This document shows positions 27,678 to 37,054 of a stretch of 64,000 nt of DNA, one piece after another; the stretch's first letter is position 1; each line of letters opens with the position of its first letter. A program made the position numbers and the translations under genes. The notes beneath the pieces are model-generated. The model ran no database searches. It saw only the letters and a list, made by a program, of their open reading frames with translations, and was not told the DNA's origin. Where the stretch lies: positions 334,374 through 398,373 of the forward strand of contig NZ_VCDI01000003.1 in the NCBI RefSeq assembly GCF_005844085.1. Direction: 5' to 3'. Source of the DNA: Lichenicoccus roseus. Its GTDB lineage: Bacteria; Pseudomonadota; Alphaproteobacteria; Acetobacterales; Acetobacteraceae.

Positions 27678-28994
27678 CTATGCCTCGGCGGCCTCGAACA
27701 TCGCCACGATCCGCGGCGCCAGGAAGATCCGGTTGCGGTCGTGACGCTGGTATTGCGCCAGGATCTCGTGGCGCACCAGGGTCTGAACCGCCGTGTTCGC
27801 GGTCTGGAACGATACGCCCAGCATCCTCTGCGCCTGGCCGACGGTGACCACCGGCTGGTCGAGCACGAGTTCCGCCAGTCGATGCGCCTGGCTGTCGGAG
27901 CGCACCTGGGCGAGTCGGGCATGCCAGGCGGCGGCGGTCTGCGTCAGATGGCCGATCCTGCGCTCGGCGGCGGCGCAGCTTTCGACCACCGCCTGCAGGA
28001 AGAAGGTCAGCCAGGCGTCCCAGTCGCCGCCGAGAAGGGCCGAGGACAGGCACTCCCGGAACCGCACCCGGTTTGCCAGGAAGATGTCCGACAGGAACAG
28101 CGGCGGGTATCCCGCGTGCAGGCTGATCACCGATGGCAGCAGGAAGGTGATGAAGTCGTTGCCATCGTCGAACGGCGCGATCGCCTCGACCTGTGCGCAG
28201 GCCAGCGCCGCGCGCACCAGCATCGGCAAGGACTTCGCACCGGTCAGGAAGCTTTCAAGATCTTGCAGCGCGCCCGCGATCTCCTGCGGCGGTGGCGGCA
28301 CCACGCGCCAGGGCCCAAGCCGGTAGCCGCCGAGCGTGATCGGCTTGCTGCGCAACATGCCGGCATGCGCGGTGATGCGCTCGTTCAGCCGGCGATGCAT
28401 TCCGCAGAGCGTCTCGATGGTCGGCTCGAGCGACCGGCCCTGGGTGTCGCGAGATTGCAGCAGGCTGAAATAGTAGGCGACGTGATTTTCCGCCTGTCGC
28501 AGGTCGCGCGACGGGGAGGGGCTCTGGTCGGCCTCGCGGGCCAGCAGCATCGCGAGCGTGGCGCTGGTCCCGACCAGCTGGCTTGCGGCGATGGCGTCGC
28601 GCCGGGCGTGCAGCTGGTGCAGCCGAAGTGCCGAGGGCAGGGTGTCGGCCTTGGACTTCAACTGTCCGAGCGCCCATGCCGCCTGTTCAAGTTCCGGCAG
28701 CCAGGATCCCGTCGGCAGAACTCGCGGCAGTGGCCCCGGCAGCAGGGTCACCATGTTGTCGGCCACCCCCGCCGTGCGCATGAAGCGGCGGTCGTCCAGC
28801 CGGCGATCGTCGAACGGCAGGTCGACCCTCAGGGCTTCGTTCGGCGATTCGGTGCCGTGTTCATCGAAGCCCGGGACGCGGGCCGCTTCGGTTGCCCTCG
28901 CGTCCAGAGCGAGGCGTTCGGCCGCGCGATCTTCGCGCAACCTGTCCTCTAGTGTGATCCGGCTTGTCTGTGCAGGTCTTTGCTGCAGTGGCAT
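27678..28994 (-). CDS. Fic-fold protein with degenerate active site
   Basis: The layout matches Fic/DOC adenylyltransferases: an N-terminal Fic_N region (LLPGPLPRVLPTGSWLPELEQA, residues 84-105), the inhibitory-helix position at 137-142, the Fic core with GGYRLGPWRVVPPPP near 222, and a C-terminal winged helix (VTVGQAQRMLGVSFQTANTAVQTLV). The catalytic motif normally HPFxDGNGRxGR reads A273-P-F-D-D-G-N-D280-F281, so the essential His and the first Arg are gone. The inhibitory Glu is Val141 in ASQLVG. Classical AMP transfer is therefore unlikely. It may instead act as a DNA-binding or scaffold protein. Confidence 0.8.
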   Translation of the reverse strand: MPLQQRPAQTSRITLEDRLREDRAAERLALDARATEAARVPGFDEHGTESPNEALRVDLPFDDRRLDDRRFMRTAGVADNMVTLLPGPLPRVLPTGSWLPELEQAAWALGQLKSKADTLPSALRLHQLHARRDAIAASQLVGTSATLAMLLAREADQSPSPSRDLRQAENHVAYYFSLLQSRDTQGRSLEPTIETLCGMHRRLNERITAHAGMLRSKPITLGGYRLGPWRVVPPPPQEIAGALQDLESFLTGAKSLPMLVRAALACAQVEAIAPFDDGNDFITFLLPSVISLHAGYPPLFLSDIFLANRVRFRECLSSALLGGDWDAWLTFFLQAVVESCAAAERRIGHLTQTAAAWHARLAQVRSDSQAHRLAELVLDQPVVTVGQAQRMLGVSFQTANTAVQTLVRHEILAQYQRHDRNRIFLAPRIVAMFEAAEA

Positions 28995-29377
28995 CTCGGT
29001 CTTCCCGATCTGTGGCCAGCCGCTGATGATATCGTCGTTCGCACACTAGACCTGTGTTCCGTGAAATTGAACGCGCAGATGGCTCCGACACTTGTGGGGT
29101 GGTCGCCAAACGGCGACGTTATACTTGCGTTAATGCCTGCATTGGCGGCCGCTAGCCCGCGCTACTGGTAGGGTTCGTTCAACAATATGGGGTCATGCTT
29201 GATTACTGGGTCGACTGCATCCGCACCGGTGGGGAAGTCTGACAGCGTCTGAGTTGTAACAATTCCGTGATACCTCATCCGGAACGATCCGGCTGCCGCT
29301 GCGGCGAAGATGCCTCCGTCGGCAGCCTGATCCTGCGATTGCTTGAACTTGACCGGCCGACCCTCCACCATCGCGCC
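28995..29377. other. Intergenic region between the Fic-like and DUF3108 genes
   Basis: About 380 bases, more AT-rich than the flanking genes, with promoters of the two divergent genes presumably inside. A 6-base stem with a 4-base loop (GTCGCC/GGCGAC, 29102-29117) is visible, without a T-run. Short frames here show no motif and no good ribosome binding sites. Confidence 0.4.
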
Positions 29378-30244
29378 ATGAGACGCTGCTTCCTCCGGCC
29401 GGCTGCGATGCTCGCGGCCGGCGTCCTGCTCGTGGCCGGTGTCGTGCTCGCACCGGCCTGCGCGCCTGCCCGCGACACCGCATCGGGCCCGGCCCCCGTT
29501 GCGGGCGTGCACGCCTCTCCCATCCGCCTCAGCTATGCCCTCTACGGACACGGCTTCCACGTCATGGACGTCACCGTCGAGATGCAGCTGACGCCCGACG
29601 CCTACAGCGTCCAGTTGAACGATCACACTGCCGGCCTGATCGGCTTCATGCTGAATACCAACGTCACCAGTTCGGCGATCGGGCGTTTCGTCGGTGACGG
29701 CGTGCAGCCCATCCGCTTCAAGAGTGCCGGCTACTCCCGCGGCGCGCAGCGCAGCACGCAGCTCGACTATCCGGACGGCAATCCGAGCGTGACGCTGCTC
29801 AGCCCGCCGGAGACCCGGCGCGACCCGGTGCCGATCGCCGCGGCCCACGGCAGCGTGGACACGCTCAGCGCCATCGCCGACCTGGTGCGGCGGGTCCAGC
29901 GATCCGGCCGCTGCGACGGCGACGCCCTGATCTTCGACGGGCTGCGCCTGACCCGCGCCCACGCCCGGACGGCCGGCCAGCAGCCGGTGCCGATGGACCA
30001 TGACGCGACCTACGGCGGCACTGCGCTGCGCTGCGACTTCGTCACCCAGCAGGTCGCGGGCTTCCTGCATAACGACGACGAGGCGCCGCTGCACCGGCCG
30101 CAACACGGCAGCGCCTGGGTCAACCGCATCGTGGCGGGTGCGCCGCCGTTGCCGGTCCGGATCGTGTTCGAGCATCCCAAGCTCGGCACCGCGACGATGA
30201 TACTGACGCGGGTGGTGGCGGGTGCGGCGTCACCTGGCGGCTAG
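29378..30244 (+). CDS. DUF3108 domain protein, exported
   Basis: From the ATG at 29378 the protein is 288 residues and starts with a signal sequence (MLAAGVLLVAGVVLAPACA); the Cys there could make it a lipoprotein, but the lipobox is imperfect. The mature part matches DUF3108: LYGHGFHVMDVTVEMQL, then GRFVGDGVQPIRFKSAGY and a Gly/Asp-rich DGDALIFDGLRL segment. The family is a periplasmic beta-rich protein of unknown role. The frame extends upstream to 29267 without support. Confidence 0.82.
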   Translation: MRRCFLRPAAMLAAGVLLVAGVVLAPACAPARDTASGPAPVAGVHASPIRLSYALYGHGFHVMDVTVEMQLTPDAYSVQLNDHTAGLIGFMLNTNVTSSAIGRFVGDGVQPIRFKSAGYSRGAQRSTQLDYPDGNPSVTLLSPPETRRDPVPIAAAHGSVDTLSAIADLVRRVQRSGRCDGDALIFDGLRLTRAHARTAGQQPVPMDHDATYGGTALRCDFVTQQVAGFLHNDDEAPLHRPQHGSAWVNRIVAGAPPLPVRIVFEHPKLGTATMILTRVVAGAASPGG

Positions 30245-30279
30245 GCCCGGGGAGCCGTACTACCCCAGTAGTCCAGTCT

Positions 30280-30948
30280 TCACTCCCGGATCATCGCAGC
30301 GGCGAGCGCCGGGATCTCCGGCAGCGCTCCGGCGCGTGCCCGGCTGCCTTGCGCCATCGCCTCGGACCCGAAGCCCCAGCCGGCGAAGATCGAGGCCACT
30401 CCGGCGCCGCGCGCCGCCTCGATGTCGTTGCGATGGTCGCCGACCATGACCGAGCGCGCCGGGACGCCGCCCGCCTGTTCGATGGTGCCGAGCAGATGCG
30501 CAGGGTCCGGCTTGCGGGCGGGAAAGCTGTCGCCGCCGCCGATGGCGTCCAGATAGTCCGCCATGCCGAGCGCCGTCAGCAGGTGCCGCGCCGCCGCCTC
30601 CGGCTTGTTGGTGCAGACCGCCAGGCGCCAGCCATCCCGGCGAAGCGCGTCAAGTGTCTCCGTGGCACCCGGATAGGCACGCGACGCTTCCGCCGCGCGC
30701 TGCTCGTAGTCGGTGGCGAAGCCTGCGATGGCGGCGGTCTCGTCGACCTCCGCGAGCCCCGCCCGGCGCAACACGCGTCGCACCAGCGCCGGCACGCCGT
30801 CCCCGACCATCGGCCGCACCTCGCCCGCCACCAGCCTGCGATCCGCGCCGAGGCGGCCGAGCAGCCGGTTGGCACAGGCGGTCAGGTCGTCGAGCGTGTC
30901 GACCAGGGTGCCGTCGAGGTCGAACACGACAAGGCGTGGTGCAGTCAT
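30280..30948 (-). CDS. gph: HAD family phosphatase, phosphoglycolate phosphatase-like
   Basis: The protein shows the HAD motifs in order: VFDLDGTLVDT with the nucleophile Asp at the start, CTNKP (motif II) near residue 115, KPDPAHL with the Lys near 145, and VGDHRNDIEAARGAG (motif IV). The cap is helical, as in phosphoglycolate phosphatases, which remove phosphate from 2-phosphoglycolate formed in DNA repair or photorespiration. The substrate is inferred from family similarity. An in-frame ATG six codons upstream is possible. It diverges from glmU. Confidence 0.85.
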   Translation of the reverse strand: MTAPRLVVFDLDGTLVDTLDDLTACANRLLGRLGADRRLVAGEVRPMVGDGVPALVRRVLRRAGLAEVDETAAIAGFATDYEQRAAEASRAYPGATETLDALRRDGWRLAVCTNKPEAAARHLLTALGMADYLDAIGGGDSFPARKPDPAHLLGTIEQAGGVPARSVMVGDHRNDIEAARGAGVASIFAGWGFGSEAMAQGSRARAGALPEIPALAAAMIRE

Positions 30949-31054
30949 CGGCGCAGTATCCGGCATCGGTGCAGTATCCGGTAACGCATCGTGAGAGGCG
31001 CGATGCAGCCTGTGTTTGACACTTCAGGCCGGCGACAGCTACCCGCATCGTCTC

Positions 31055-32407
31055 ATGCATGCCACCGCCATCCTGCTCGCCGCCGGCCTCGGCACCCGTA
31101 TGAAGTCGAGGCACCCGAAGGCGGCGCATAAGCTGGCCGGGCGGCCGATGCTGCGCCACCTGATCGAGAGCTGCGGCGTGGTATTCGACCAAATCGTGGT
31201 GGTGGTCGGGCCGGACATGCAGGAGCTGGAGGCGATCGCGTCGCCGCATGCGGTGGTGGTGCAGCAGGAGCGGCTCGGCACCGCGCATGCCGCCCTGCAG
31301 GCGGCCGGACTGTTTGGCGATGGCGATGTCGCGGTGCTCTATGCCGACAACCCGCTCATCACGCCCGACACCCTGCGCCGGCTGGTGGAGACGCGTCGCG
31401 ACGGCGCCACCCGGCTGGCGCTGCTGGCGATGCGCCCGGCCGATCCGGGCCGCTACGGCCGCGTCGTGCAGCAGGACGGCGAGGTCGAGCGCATCGTCGA
31501 GTGGGCCGATGCGAGCGAGGCGGAACGTGCCATCCCGCTCTGCAATGCCGGCGTGCTGTGCGCCGCCGCCGCCGACTTCGAGCCCTGGCTGCGCGCGGTG
31601 CGCAACGACAACGCGCGGGGCGAATATTATCTTACCGACGTCGTGGCACTGGCCGCCGCGAGCGGCGGGATCGTGCGCGCGGTCGAGGCGTCGGAGGCCG
31701 AGCTGCGCGGCATCAACAGCCGTGCGGAGCTCGCCGAGGGAGAGGCCGCCATCCAGCAGCGGCTGCGGCGTGCCGCGATGGATGCGGGCGCCACGCTGGT
31801 CGCCCCGGAAACGGTGTTCCTCAGCGCCGACACGGTGCTGGCGCCGGACGTCGTGGTGCAGCCGCACGTGGTGTTCGGCCCGGGCGTGAGCGTGGGCGCC
31901 GGCAGCGAGATCCGCGCCTTCAGCCACCTGGAGGGCTGCATCGTCGGCGAAGGCGCGCAGATCGGCCCGTATGCGAGGCTGCGGCCCGGCACGCATGTCG
32001 GCGACGCGGCGCATGTCGGCAACTTCGTCGAGCTGAAGGCGGCCGATCTGGGCGCCGGCGCGAAGGCCAACCACCTGAGCTATATCGGCGATGCCAGCAT
32101 CGGTGCGGGCAGCAACATCGGCGCCGGCACCATCACCTGCAACTATGACGGCGTGTTCAAGCATCGCACCGAGATCGGCGCGCGCGCCTTCATCGGCTCC
32201 AACTCCATCCTGGTGGCGCCGGTGCGCATCGGCGACGGTGCGCTGACCGCCGCCGGCAGCGTCATCACCAACGATGTGGAGGCCGACGCACTGGCGCTCG
32301 GCCGTGCGCGTCAGGTCAACAAGCCCGGCCAGGCGTCGATGCTTCGGGAGAAGCTCGCGCGCGAGACGAAGGTCCGCGACCAGAAGAAGCATGGGGAGAC
32401 AGGCTGA
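31055..32407 (+). CDS. glmU: Bifunctional UDP-N-acetylglucosamine pyrophosphorylase / glucosamine-1-phosphate acetyltransferase
   Basis: The enzyme makes UDP-GlcNAc for peptidoglycan and lipopolysaccharide in two steps. The N-terminal half has the nucleotidyltransferase signature LLAAGLGTRMKS with LAGRPML and YADNPL; the C-terminal half is a left-handed beta helix (HVGNFVELKAADLG, NIGAGTITCNYDG) carrying the acetyltransferase. At 450 residues it is of normal length. The ATG at 31055 follows the conserved N-terminus; the frame opens 13 codons earlier. Its TGA stop shares one base with the glmS start. Confidence 0.96.
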   Translation: MHATAILLAAGLGTRMKSRHPKAAHKLAGRPMLRHLIESCGVVFDQIVVVVGPDMQELEAIASPHAVVVQQERLGTAHAALQAAGLFGDGDVAVLYADNPLITPDTLRRLVETRRDGATRLALLAMRPADPGRYGRVVQQDGEVERIVEWADASEAERAIPLCNAGVLCAAAADFEPWLRAVRNDNARGEYYLTDVVALAAASGGIVRAVEASEAELRGINSRAELAEGEAAIQQRLRRAAMDAGATLVAPETVFLSADTVLAPDVVVQPHVVFGPGVSVGAGSEIRAFSHLEGCIVGEGAQIGPYARLRPGTHVGDAAHVGNFVELKAADLGAGAKANHLSYIGDASIGAGSNIGAGTITCNYDGVFKHRTEIGARAFIGSNSILVAPVRIGDGALTAAGSVITNDVEADALALGRARQVNKPGQASMLREKLARETKVRDQKKHGETG

Positions 32408-34230
32408 TGTGCGGCATCGTCGGCGTCATCGGGACGAATGTCGCGGCTCCGATCCTGTACGAGGCGTTGCGCCGGCTGGAATATCGCGGCTACGACTCGG
32501 CCGGTATCGCGACGCTGGTGAACGGCCATATCGAGCGCCGACGCGCCGAGGGCAAGCTGGTCAACCTCGGTGCGGCACTCGAACGCGCGCCGTTGTCCGG
32601 CACCACCGGCATCGGCCACACGCGCTGGGCGACGCATGGCGCACCGACCGAGGGCAACGCGCATCCACACGGCACCTCGCTGGTGTCCATCGTACACAAC
32701 GGCATCATCGAGAACCACGCCGAGCTGCGCGCCGAGCTTGAGGCGGAGGGCTCGGTGTTCAGCACCGAGACCGATACTGAGACGGTGGCGCAGCTGGTCG
32801 ATCGCAACCTGCGCGCCGGCATGGCGCCGCGCGAGGCGGCTCATGCCGCACTCGGACGGCTGCACGGCGCATATGCGATCGCGATGATCTTCGCAGGCCA
32901 CGCCGAGCTGATGATCGGCGCCCGGCACGGCGCACCGCTGGTGGTGGGGTTCGGCGAGGACGAGATGTTCCTTGGTTCCGACAGCCTCGCCCTGTCGCCG
33001 CTGACCAGGCGCATCGCCTACCTGCGCGACGGCGACTGGGTGGTGGTGAGTCGCACCGGCGCCGAGATGTTCGATCCCGAGGGCAATCCGGTGCCGTTCG
33101 AGATCCGGCAGACCGCGCTCGCCGGCGGATCGATCGGCAAGGATGGCTACCGGCACTACATGGACAAGGAGCTGCACGAGCACCCGCTGGTGATCGGGCA
33201 GACCCTGCGCCGGATGATCGATCCCGCGACCCGCCGGGTGGTGATGCCGCCGCTGCCGTTCGACCTCGCCGCCATCCCGCGCGCCACCATCACCGCCTGC
33301 GGCTCGGCGTTCTATGCCGGGCTGCTCGGGCGGCACTGGCTGGAGAGCGAGGCGCGGCTGCCGGTGGATGTCGATGTGGCGAGCGAGCTGCGCTATCGCG
33401 ACGCGCCGCTGAGCGCGGGCGGCCTCGCGCTGCTGATCAGCCAGTCCGGCGAGACCGCGGATACGCTCGCGGCACTGCGTGCGCTGCGTGCGGGCGGCCA
33501 GCATGTCCTGTCGGTGCTGAACGTGCCGGAGAGCAGCATGGCGCGCGACAGCGACATGGTGCTGGAGACGGTGGCGGGACCGGAGATCTGCGTCGCCAGC
33601 ACGAAGGCCTTCACTGCCCAACTGTCCGTGCTGGCGTGTCTCGCGATCGCCACCGGGCGGGCGCGCGGCACGCTGAGCGCCGAGCGCGAGCAGGTGCTGG
33701 TGCAGGCGCTGCTCGACCTGCCTGGCAAGGCCGCCGAGCTGTTCGACCTGCGCGCCGATATCCAGCATGTGGCGGCCATCGTCGCCGATGCGCGCGACGT
33801 GCTGTATCTCGGCCGCGGCGCCTATTTTCCGGTAGCCCTGGAAGGCGCGCTGAAGCTCAAGGAGATCTCCTACATCCACGCCGAGGCCTATGCCGCCGGC
33901 GAGATGAAGCACGGCCCGATCGCGCTGATCGACCGCAGCGTGCCGGTGGTGGCGATCGCGCCCTCGGGCCGGCTGTTCGGCAAGACCGCTTCCAACCTGC
34001 AGGAAGCCCGCGCGCGCGGCGGCCGGCTGATCGCCTTCACCGACGCCGAGGGGGCGGCCGGGCTGCGCGGCATCGCGGAAGCATTGGTGGTGCTGCCGGA
34101 GGCGGACCCGTTCACCGCGCCGATCCTGCACAGCATCGCGGTGCAGATGCTGGCCTACGAGGTGGCGCTGCTGAAGGGCACCGATGTGGACCAGCCGCGC
34201 AATCTCGCGAAGTCGGTGACGGTGGAGTAG
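32407..34230 (+). CDS. glmS: Glutamine-fructose-6-phosphate aminotransferase
   Basis: The 607-residue enzyme makes glucosamine 6-phosphate from fructose 6-phosphate and glutamine. The glutaminase domain starts with the catalytic Cys after the initiator Met (CGIVGVIG), with RWATHGAPTEGNAHPH near 73. Two SIS domains follow (TACGSAFYAGLLGRHWLE and LLISQSGETADTL), and the C-terminus ends with the active-site DQPRNLAKSVTVE. It overlaps glmU by one base and its own TAG by one base with the GTG of fdhD. I saw no glmS ribozyme; such elements belong mostly to Gram-positive bacteria. Confidence 0.97.
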   Translation: MCGIVGVIGTNVAAPILYEALRRLEYRGYDSAGIATLVNGHIERRRAEGKLVNLGAALERAPLSGTTGIGHTRWATHGAPTEGNAHPHGTSLVSIVHNGIIENHAELRAELEAEGSVFSTETDTETVAQLVDRNLRAGMAPREAAHAALGRLHGAYAIAMIFAGHAELMIGARHGAPLVVGFGEDEMFLGSDSLALSPLTRRIAYLRDGDWVVVSRTGAEMFDPEGNPVPFEIRQTALAGGSIGKDGYRHYMDKELHEHPLVIGQTLRRMIDPATRRVVMPPLPFDLAAIPRATITACGSAFYAGLLGRHWLESEARLPVDVDVASELRYRDAPLSAGGLALLISQSGETADTLAALRALRAGGQHVLSVLNVPESSMARDSDMVLETVAGPEICVASTKAFTAQLSVLACLAIATGRARGTLSAEREQVLVQALLDLPGKAAELFDLRADIQHVAAIVADARDVLYLGRGAYFPVALEGALKLKEISYIHAEAYAAGEMKHGPIALIDRSVPVVAIAPSGRLFGKTASNLQEARARGGRLIAFTDAEGAAGLRGIAEALVVLPEADPFTAPILHSIAVQMLAYEVALLKGTDVDQPRNLAKSVTVE

Positions 34231-35057
34231 TGGCCCATCCGGTGACGGCGTCGGTCACGATCGACCGCCTGGCCTGGCGCGACGGCGGCTTCACCTCCGG
34301 CACCCGCTGCATCCCCGAGGAGATGCCGGTTGCGTTCTCCTACAACCGGCTGTCGCACGCGGTGATGATGGCGACGCCGGACGATCTCGAGGATTTCGCC
34401 CGCGGCTTCTCGCTCAACGAGCGCATCGTGCAGCATGCCGGCGAGATCGAGGAGATCGAGCGCGTCGACCTGCCTGATGGCATCGGCATCGAGATGCGGA
34501 TGTGGATCGCGCCCGGGCGCATGGCAGGGCTTGAAACCAGGCGGCGGCGTATCGCCGGGCCGACCGGTTGCGGACTGTGCGGCATCGAGAGCCTGCAGGA
34601 GGCCATCGCCGTGCCGGGCGATCCGGTGCCGGCGGGGCGTGCGGTCGGCGCCGCCGACATCATGGCGGCGATGGCGGCGATGCGTCCGGCGCAGTTGCTG
34701 AACCGCGACACCCGCGCGGTGCACGCGGCGGGGTTCTTCCGGCCCGGCGAGGGCCTGCTGGCGCTTCGCGAGGATGTCGGCCGGCACAACGCCCTCGACA
34801 AGCTGGCCGGCTCGATGAGCCTGGCGGGCCACGACGCTTCGGACGGCATCCTGGTGATGAGCAGCCGCGTCTCGGTCGAGCTGGTGCAGAAGGCGCAGCG
34901 CATGGGAGCGACCATCCTGGCGGCCGTCTCGGCGCCGACCGCGCTCGCGATCCGCACCGCGCGGGCGGCCGGCCTGACCCTGATCGCCGTCGGGCGCGAG
35001 GACGGCTTCGAGCTCTGCACCCATCCGCACCGGGTGCTCGGCGCCGCGCAGCCTTGA
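34230..35057 (+). CDS. fdhD: Formate dehydrogenase accessory sulfurtransferase FdhD
   Basis: FdhD passes sulfur from IscS to the molybdenum cofactor of formate dehydrogenase. The 275-residue protein contains the CxxC motif in GPTGCGLCGIESL (Cys114 and Cys117) and the family blocks DLEDFARGFSLNERI and REDVGRHNALDKLAGSM. The GTG at 34230 overlaps the glmS stop (TAGTG), which fixes the start. No formate dehydrogenase structural gene is in this window. Its position inside the glmU-thi run is unusual. Confidence 0.92.
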   Translation: MAHPVTASVTIDRLAWRDGGFTSGTRCIPEEMPVAFSYNRLSHAVMMATPDDLEDFARGFSLNERIVQHAGEIEEIERVDLPDGIGIEMRMWIAPGRMAGLETRRRRIAGPTGCGLCGIESLQEAIAVPGDPVPAGRAVGAADIMAAMAAMRPAQLLNRDTRAVHAAGFFRPGEGLLALREDVGRHNALDKLAGSMSLAGHDASDGILVMSSRVSVELVQKAQRMGATILAAVSAPTALAIRTARAAGLTLIAVGREDGFELCTHPHRVLGAAQP

Positions 35058-36043
35058 GCGAGCCGCTGCGGGTCCTGGTGCTGGGTGCCGGCGTCGCCGG
35101 TCTGGTGAGCGCGCTCACCCTGGCCGAGCGTGGCGCCGCGGTGACGCTGGCCGAGCGGGGGCCGCGCATCGGCTCCGGCGCGTCCTGGCAGGCCGGTGGC
35201 ATGCTGGCACCGTGGTGCGAGGCGGAGACCGCGCCGCCGGAGATCCTGCTGCATGGCGAGGCGTCCATAGACTGGTGGCTGGCGCACGTGCCGGATGCCG
35301 CCAGGGAAGGCAGCCTGGTGCTGGCGCCGGCCCGCGACCAGGGCGAGCTGGTGCGGTTCGCACGTCGCACCGAGGGTCATGAATGGCTCGATGCCGAGGC
35401 GATCGCCGTCGCCGAGCCGTCACTGGCCGGCCGCTTCACCCGCGCGCTGCTGTATCCGCGCGAGGCGCATCTCGATCCGCGTTCGGCGCTGCCGGCGCTG
35501 GAGGCCCGGCTGCGGGGTCTCGGCGGCAGGGTGCTGCTTGGCGCCGACGAGCCCGACCGCTCGGTGTTCGACCACATCATCGACTGCCGCGGCTTCGCGG
35601 CGCGGCAGACGGTGTCCACGTTGCGCGGCGTGCGCGGCGAGATGCTGCTGCTGCGCTGTGCGGACTTCTCGCTGCGTCGCCCGGTGCGGCTGCTGCATCC
35701 GCGCCATCCGGTGTATCTGGTGCCGCGGCCGGATCACGTGTTCATGCTGGGCGCCACCATGGTGGAGAGCGAGCAGCAGGGCGGTATCACCGCGCGCGCC
35801 GCGATGGAGCTGCTGGGCGCCGCCTATGCGCTGCATCCGGCGCTGGCCGAGGCCGAGATCCTCGAGACCGGCGCGGGCCTGCGGCCGTCCTACCCCGACA
35901 ACATGCCGCGGGTGCAGGTGCTGGACGCCCGCACCCTCAGCGTGAACGGCATGCACCGGCACGGCTACCTGCTGGCGCCGGTGCTGGCGGCCGAGGTCGC
36001 GTCGCTGCTGAACTTGCAGGGTGGCCCCGAACTGCATACCTGA
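35054..36043 (+). CDS. thiO: Glycine oxidase-type FAD enzyme ThiO
   Basis: The 329-residue flavoenzyme of the DadA/ThiO group oxidises glycine to the imine needed for thiazole synthesis. The dinucleotide fold is VLVLGAGVAGLVSALTLAERG near the start, followed by GSGASWQAGGMLAPWCEAE. The end carries NGMHRHGYLLAPVLAAEVA, typical of the family. The likely start is TTG at 35054, overlapping the fdhD stop (TTGA). The thiS, thiG and thiE genes follow, which makes the thiamine assignment firm. Confidence 0.9.
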   Translation: MSEPLRVLVLGAGVAGLVSALTLAERGAAVTLAERGPRIGSGASWQAGGMLAPWCEAETAPPEILLHGEASIDWWLAHVPDAAREGSLVLAPARDQGELVRFARRTEGHEWLDAEAIAVAEPSLAGRFTRALLYPREAHLDPRSALPALEARLRGLGGRVLLGADEPDRSVFDHIIDCRGFAARQTVSTLRGVRGEMLLLRCADFSLRRPVRLLHPRHPVYLVPRPDHVFMLGATMVESEQQGGITARAAMELLGAAYALHPALAEAEILETGAGLRPSYPDNMPRVQVLDARTLSVNGMHRHGYLLAPVLAAEVASLLNLQGGPELHT

Positions 36044-36072
36044 ACACCACACGCTGTGTCTGGAGACCGTGC

Positions 36073-36270
36073 ATGCGCATCCTGGTCAATGGCGCGCCGC
36101 ACGAGGTCGCGTCGTCAACCCTTGATACCGTTCTGGTCGAGCTCGGCTACACCCAGCCGCGCCTGGCGACCGCGCTCGATGGGCAGTTCGTGCCGGCTAC
36201 GCGACGGCCGGCGCAGGCGTTGCGTGACGGCATGCGGCTTGAGATCGTCTCGCCCATGCAGGGGGGCTGA
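36073..36270 (+). CDS. thiS: Sulfur carrier protein ThiS
   Basis: A 65-residue beta-grasp protein ending in Gly-Gly (SPMQGG), the end that is adenylated and thiocarboxylated to carry sulfur for the thiazole ring. It contains DTVLVELGY and VPATRRPAQALRDG, as in ThiS. GGAG lies seven bases before the ATG. It sits between thiO and thiG. Confidence 0.93.
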   Translation: MRILVNGAPHEVASSTLDTVLVELGYTQPRLATALDGQFVPATRRPAQALRDGMRLEIVSPMQGG

Positions 36271-36273
36271 AGC

Positions 36274-37044
36274 ATGCGTCTCTATGGCCGGGAGTTCGCC
36301 TCGCGCCTGCTGCTCGGCACCGCGCTGTATCCGTCCCCCGACATCCTGGCCGCCTGCGTGCGGGCGGCGTCGCCGGCGCTGGTGACGGTCTCGCTGCGCC
36401 GGGAGGGTGCCGGGTTGCGCGCCGGCGAGGGATTCTGGTCGCTGGTCCGCGATCTCGGCGTTCCGGTGCTGCCCAACACCGCCGGCTGTCACACCGCGCG
36501 CGAGGCGGTCACCACCGCGCAGATGGCTCGCGAGGTGTTCGACACCGACTGGATCAAGCTGGAGGTGATCGGCGAGAGCGACACCCTGCAGCCCGACGTG
36601 TTCGGCCTGGTCGAGGCGGCCCGCATCCTGAGCGGCGAGGGCTTCAAGGTGCTGCCGTACACCACCGAGGACCTGGTGGTGGCGGAGCGCCTGCTGGAGG
36701 CCGGGTGCGAGGTGCTGATGCCGTGGGGCGCGCCGATCGGCTCGGGACGCGGGCTCAACAACCTGTTCGGACTGCGGGCGCTGCGGGCGCATTTTCCGGA
36801 AGTGCCGCTGGTGGTGGATGCCGGCATCGGCCTGCCCTCGCATGCGGCGGCGGCGATGGAACTCGGCTACGACGCCATCCTGCTGAACACCGCTGTCGCC
36901 AAGGCAGGTGATCCGGCGGCGATGGCGCGGGCCTTCGCGCAGGCGATCGAGGCCGGCCGCACCGCCTTCCTGTCGGACCCGATGGAGGGCCGCGACATGG
37001 CCTCGCCCTCGACGCCGGTGTTCGGCCGTGCGGTGCTCGCTTGA
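36274..37044 (+). CDS. thiG: Thiazole synthase
   Basis: The 256-residue TIM-barrel enzyme condenses deoxyxylulose phosphate, dehydroglycine and ThiS-thiocarboxylate into the thiazole phosphate. Family marks are [23 protein letters not shown] with the Schiff-base lysine, [15 protein letters not shown] and [20 protein letters not shown]. The ATG follows the thiS stop by three bases. Confidence 0.95.
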   Translation: MRLYGREFASRLLLGTALYPSPDILAACVRAASPALVTVSLRREGAGLRAGEGFWSLVRDLGVPVLPNTAGCHTAREAVTTAQMAREVFDTDWIKLEVIGESDTLQPDVFGLVEAARILSGEGFKVLPYTTEDLVVAERLLEAGCEVLMPWGAPIGSGRGLNNLFGLRALRAHFPEVPLVVDAGIGLPSHAAAAMELGYDAILLNTAVAKAGDPAAMARAFAQAIEAGRTAFLSDPMEGRDMASPSTPVFGRAVLA

Positions 37045-37054
37045 GGATGTCGGG

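Noticed and set aside
29102-29117. Six-base-stem hairpin as a terminator
   Set aside because: No T-run follows and no gene ends just before it.
32200-32406. glmS ribozyme before glmS
   Set aside because: glmS starts inside the glmU stop codon, so there is no leader, and the element is typical of Firmicutes.
35040-36073. TPP riboswitch ahead of the thi genes
   Set aside because: The fdhD and thiO genes overlap and the thiO-thiS gap is 29 bases, leaving no room; no THI-box pattern was seen.
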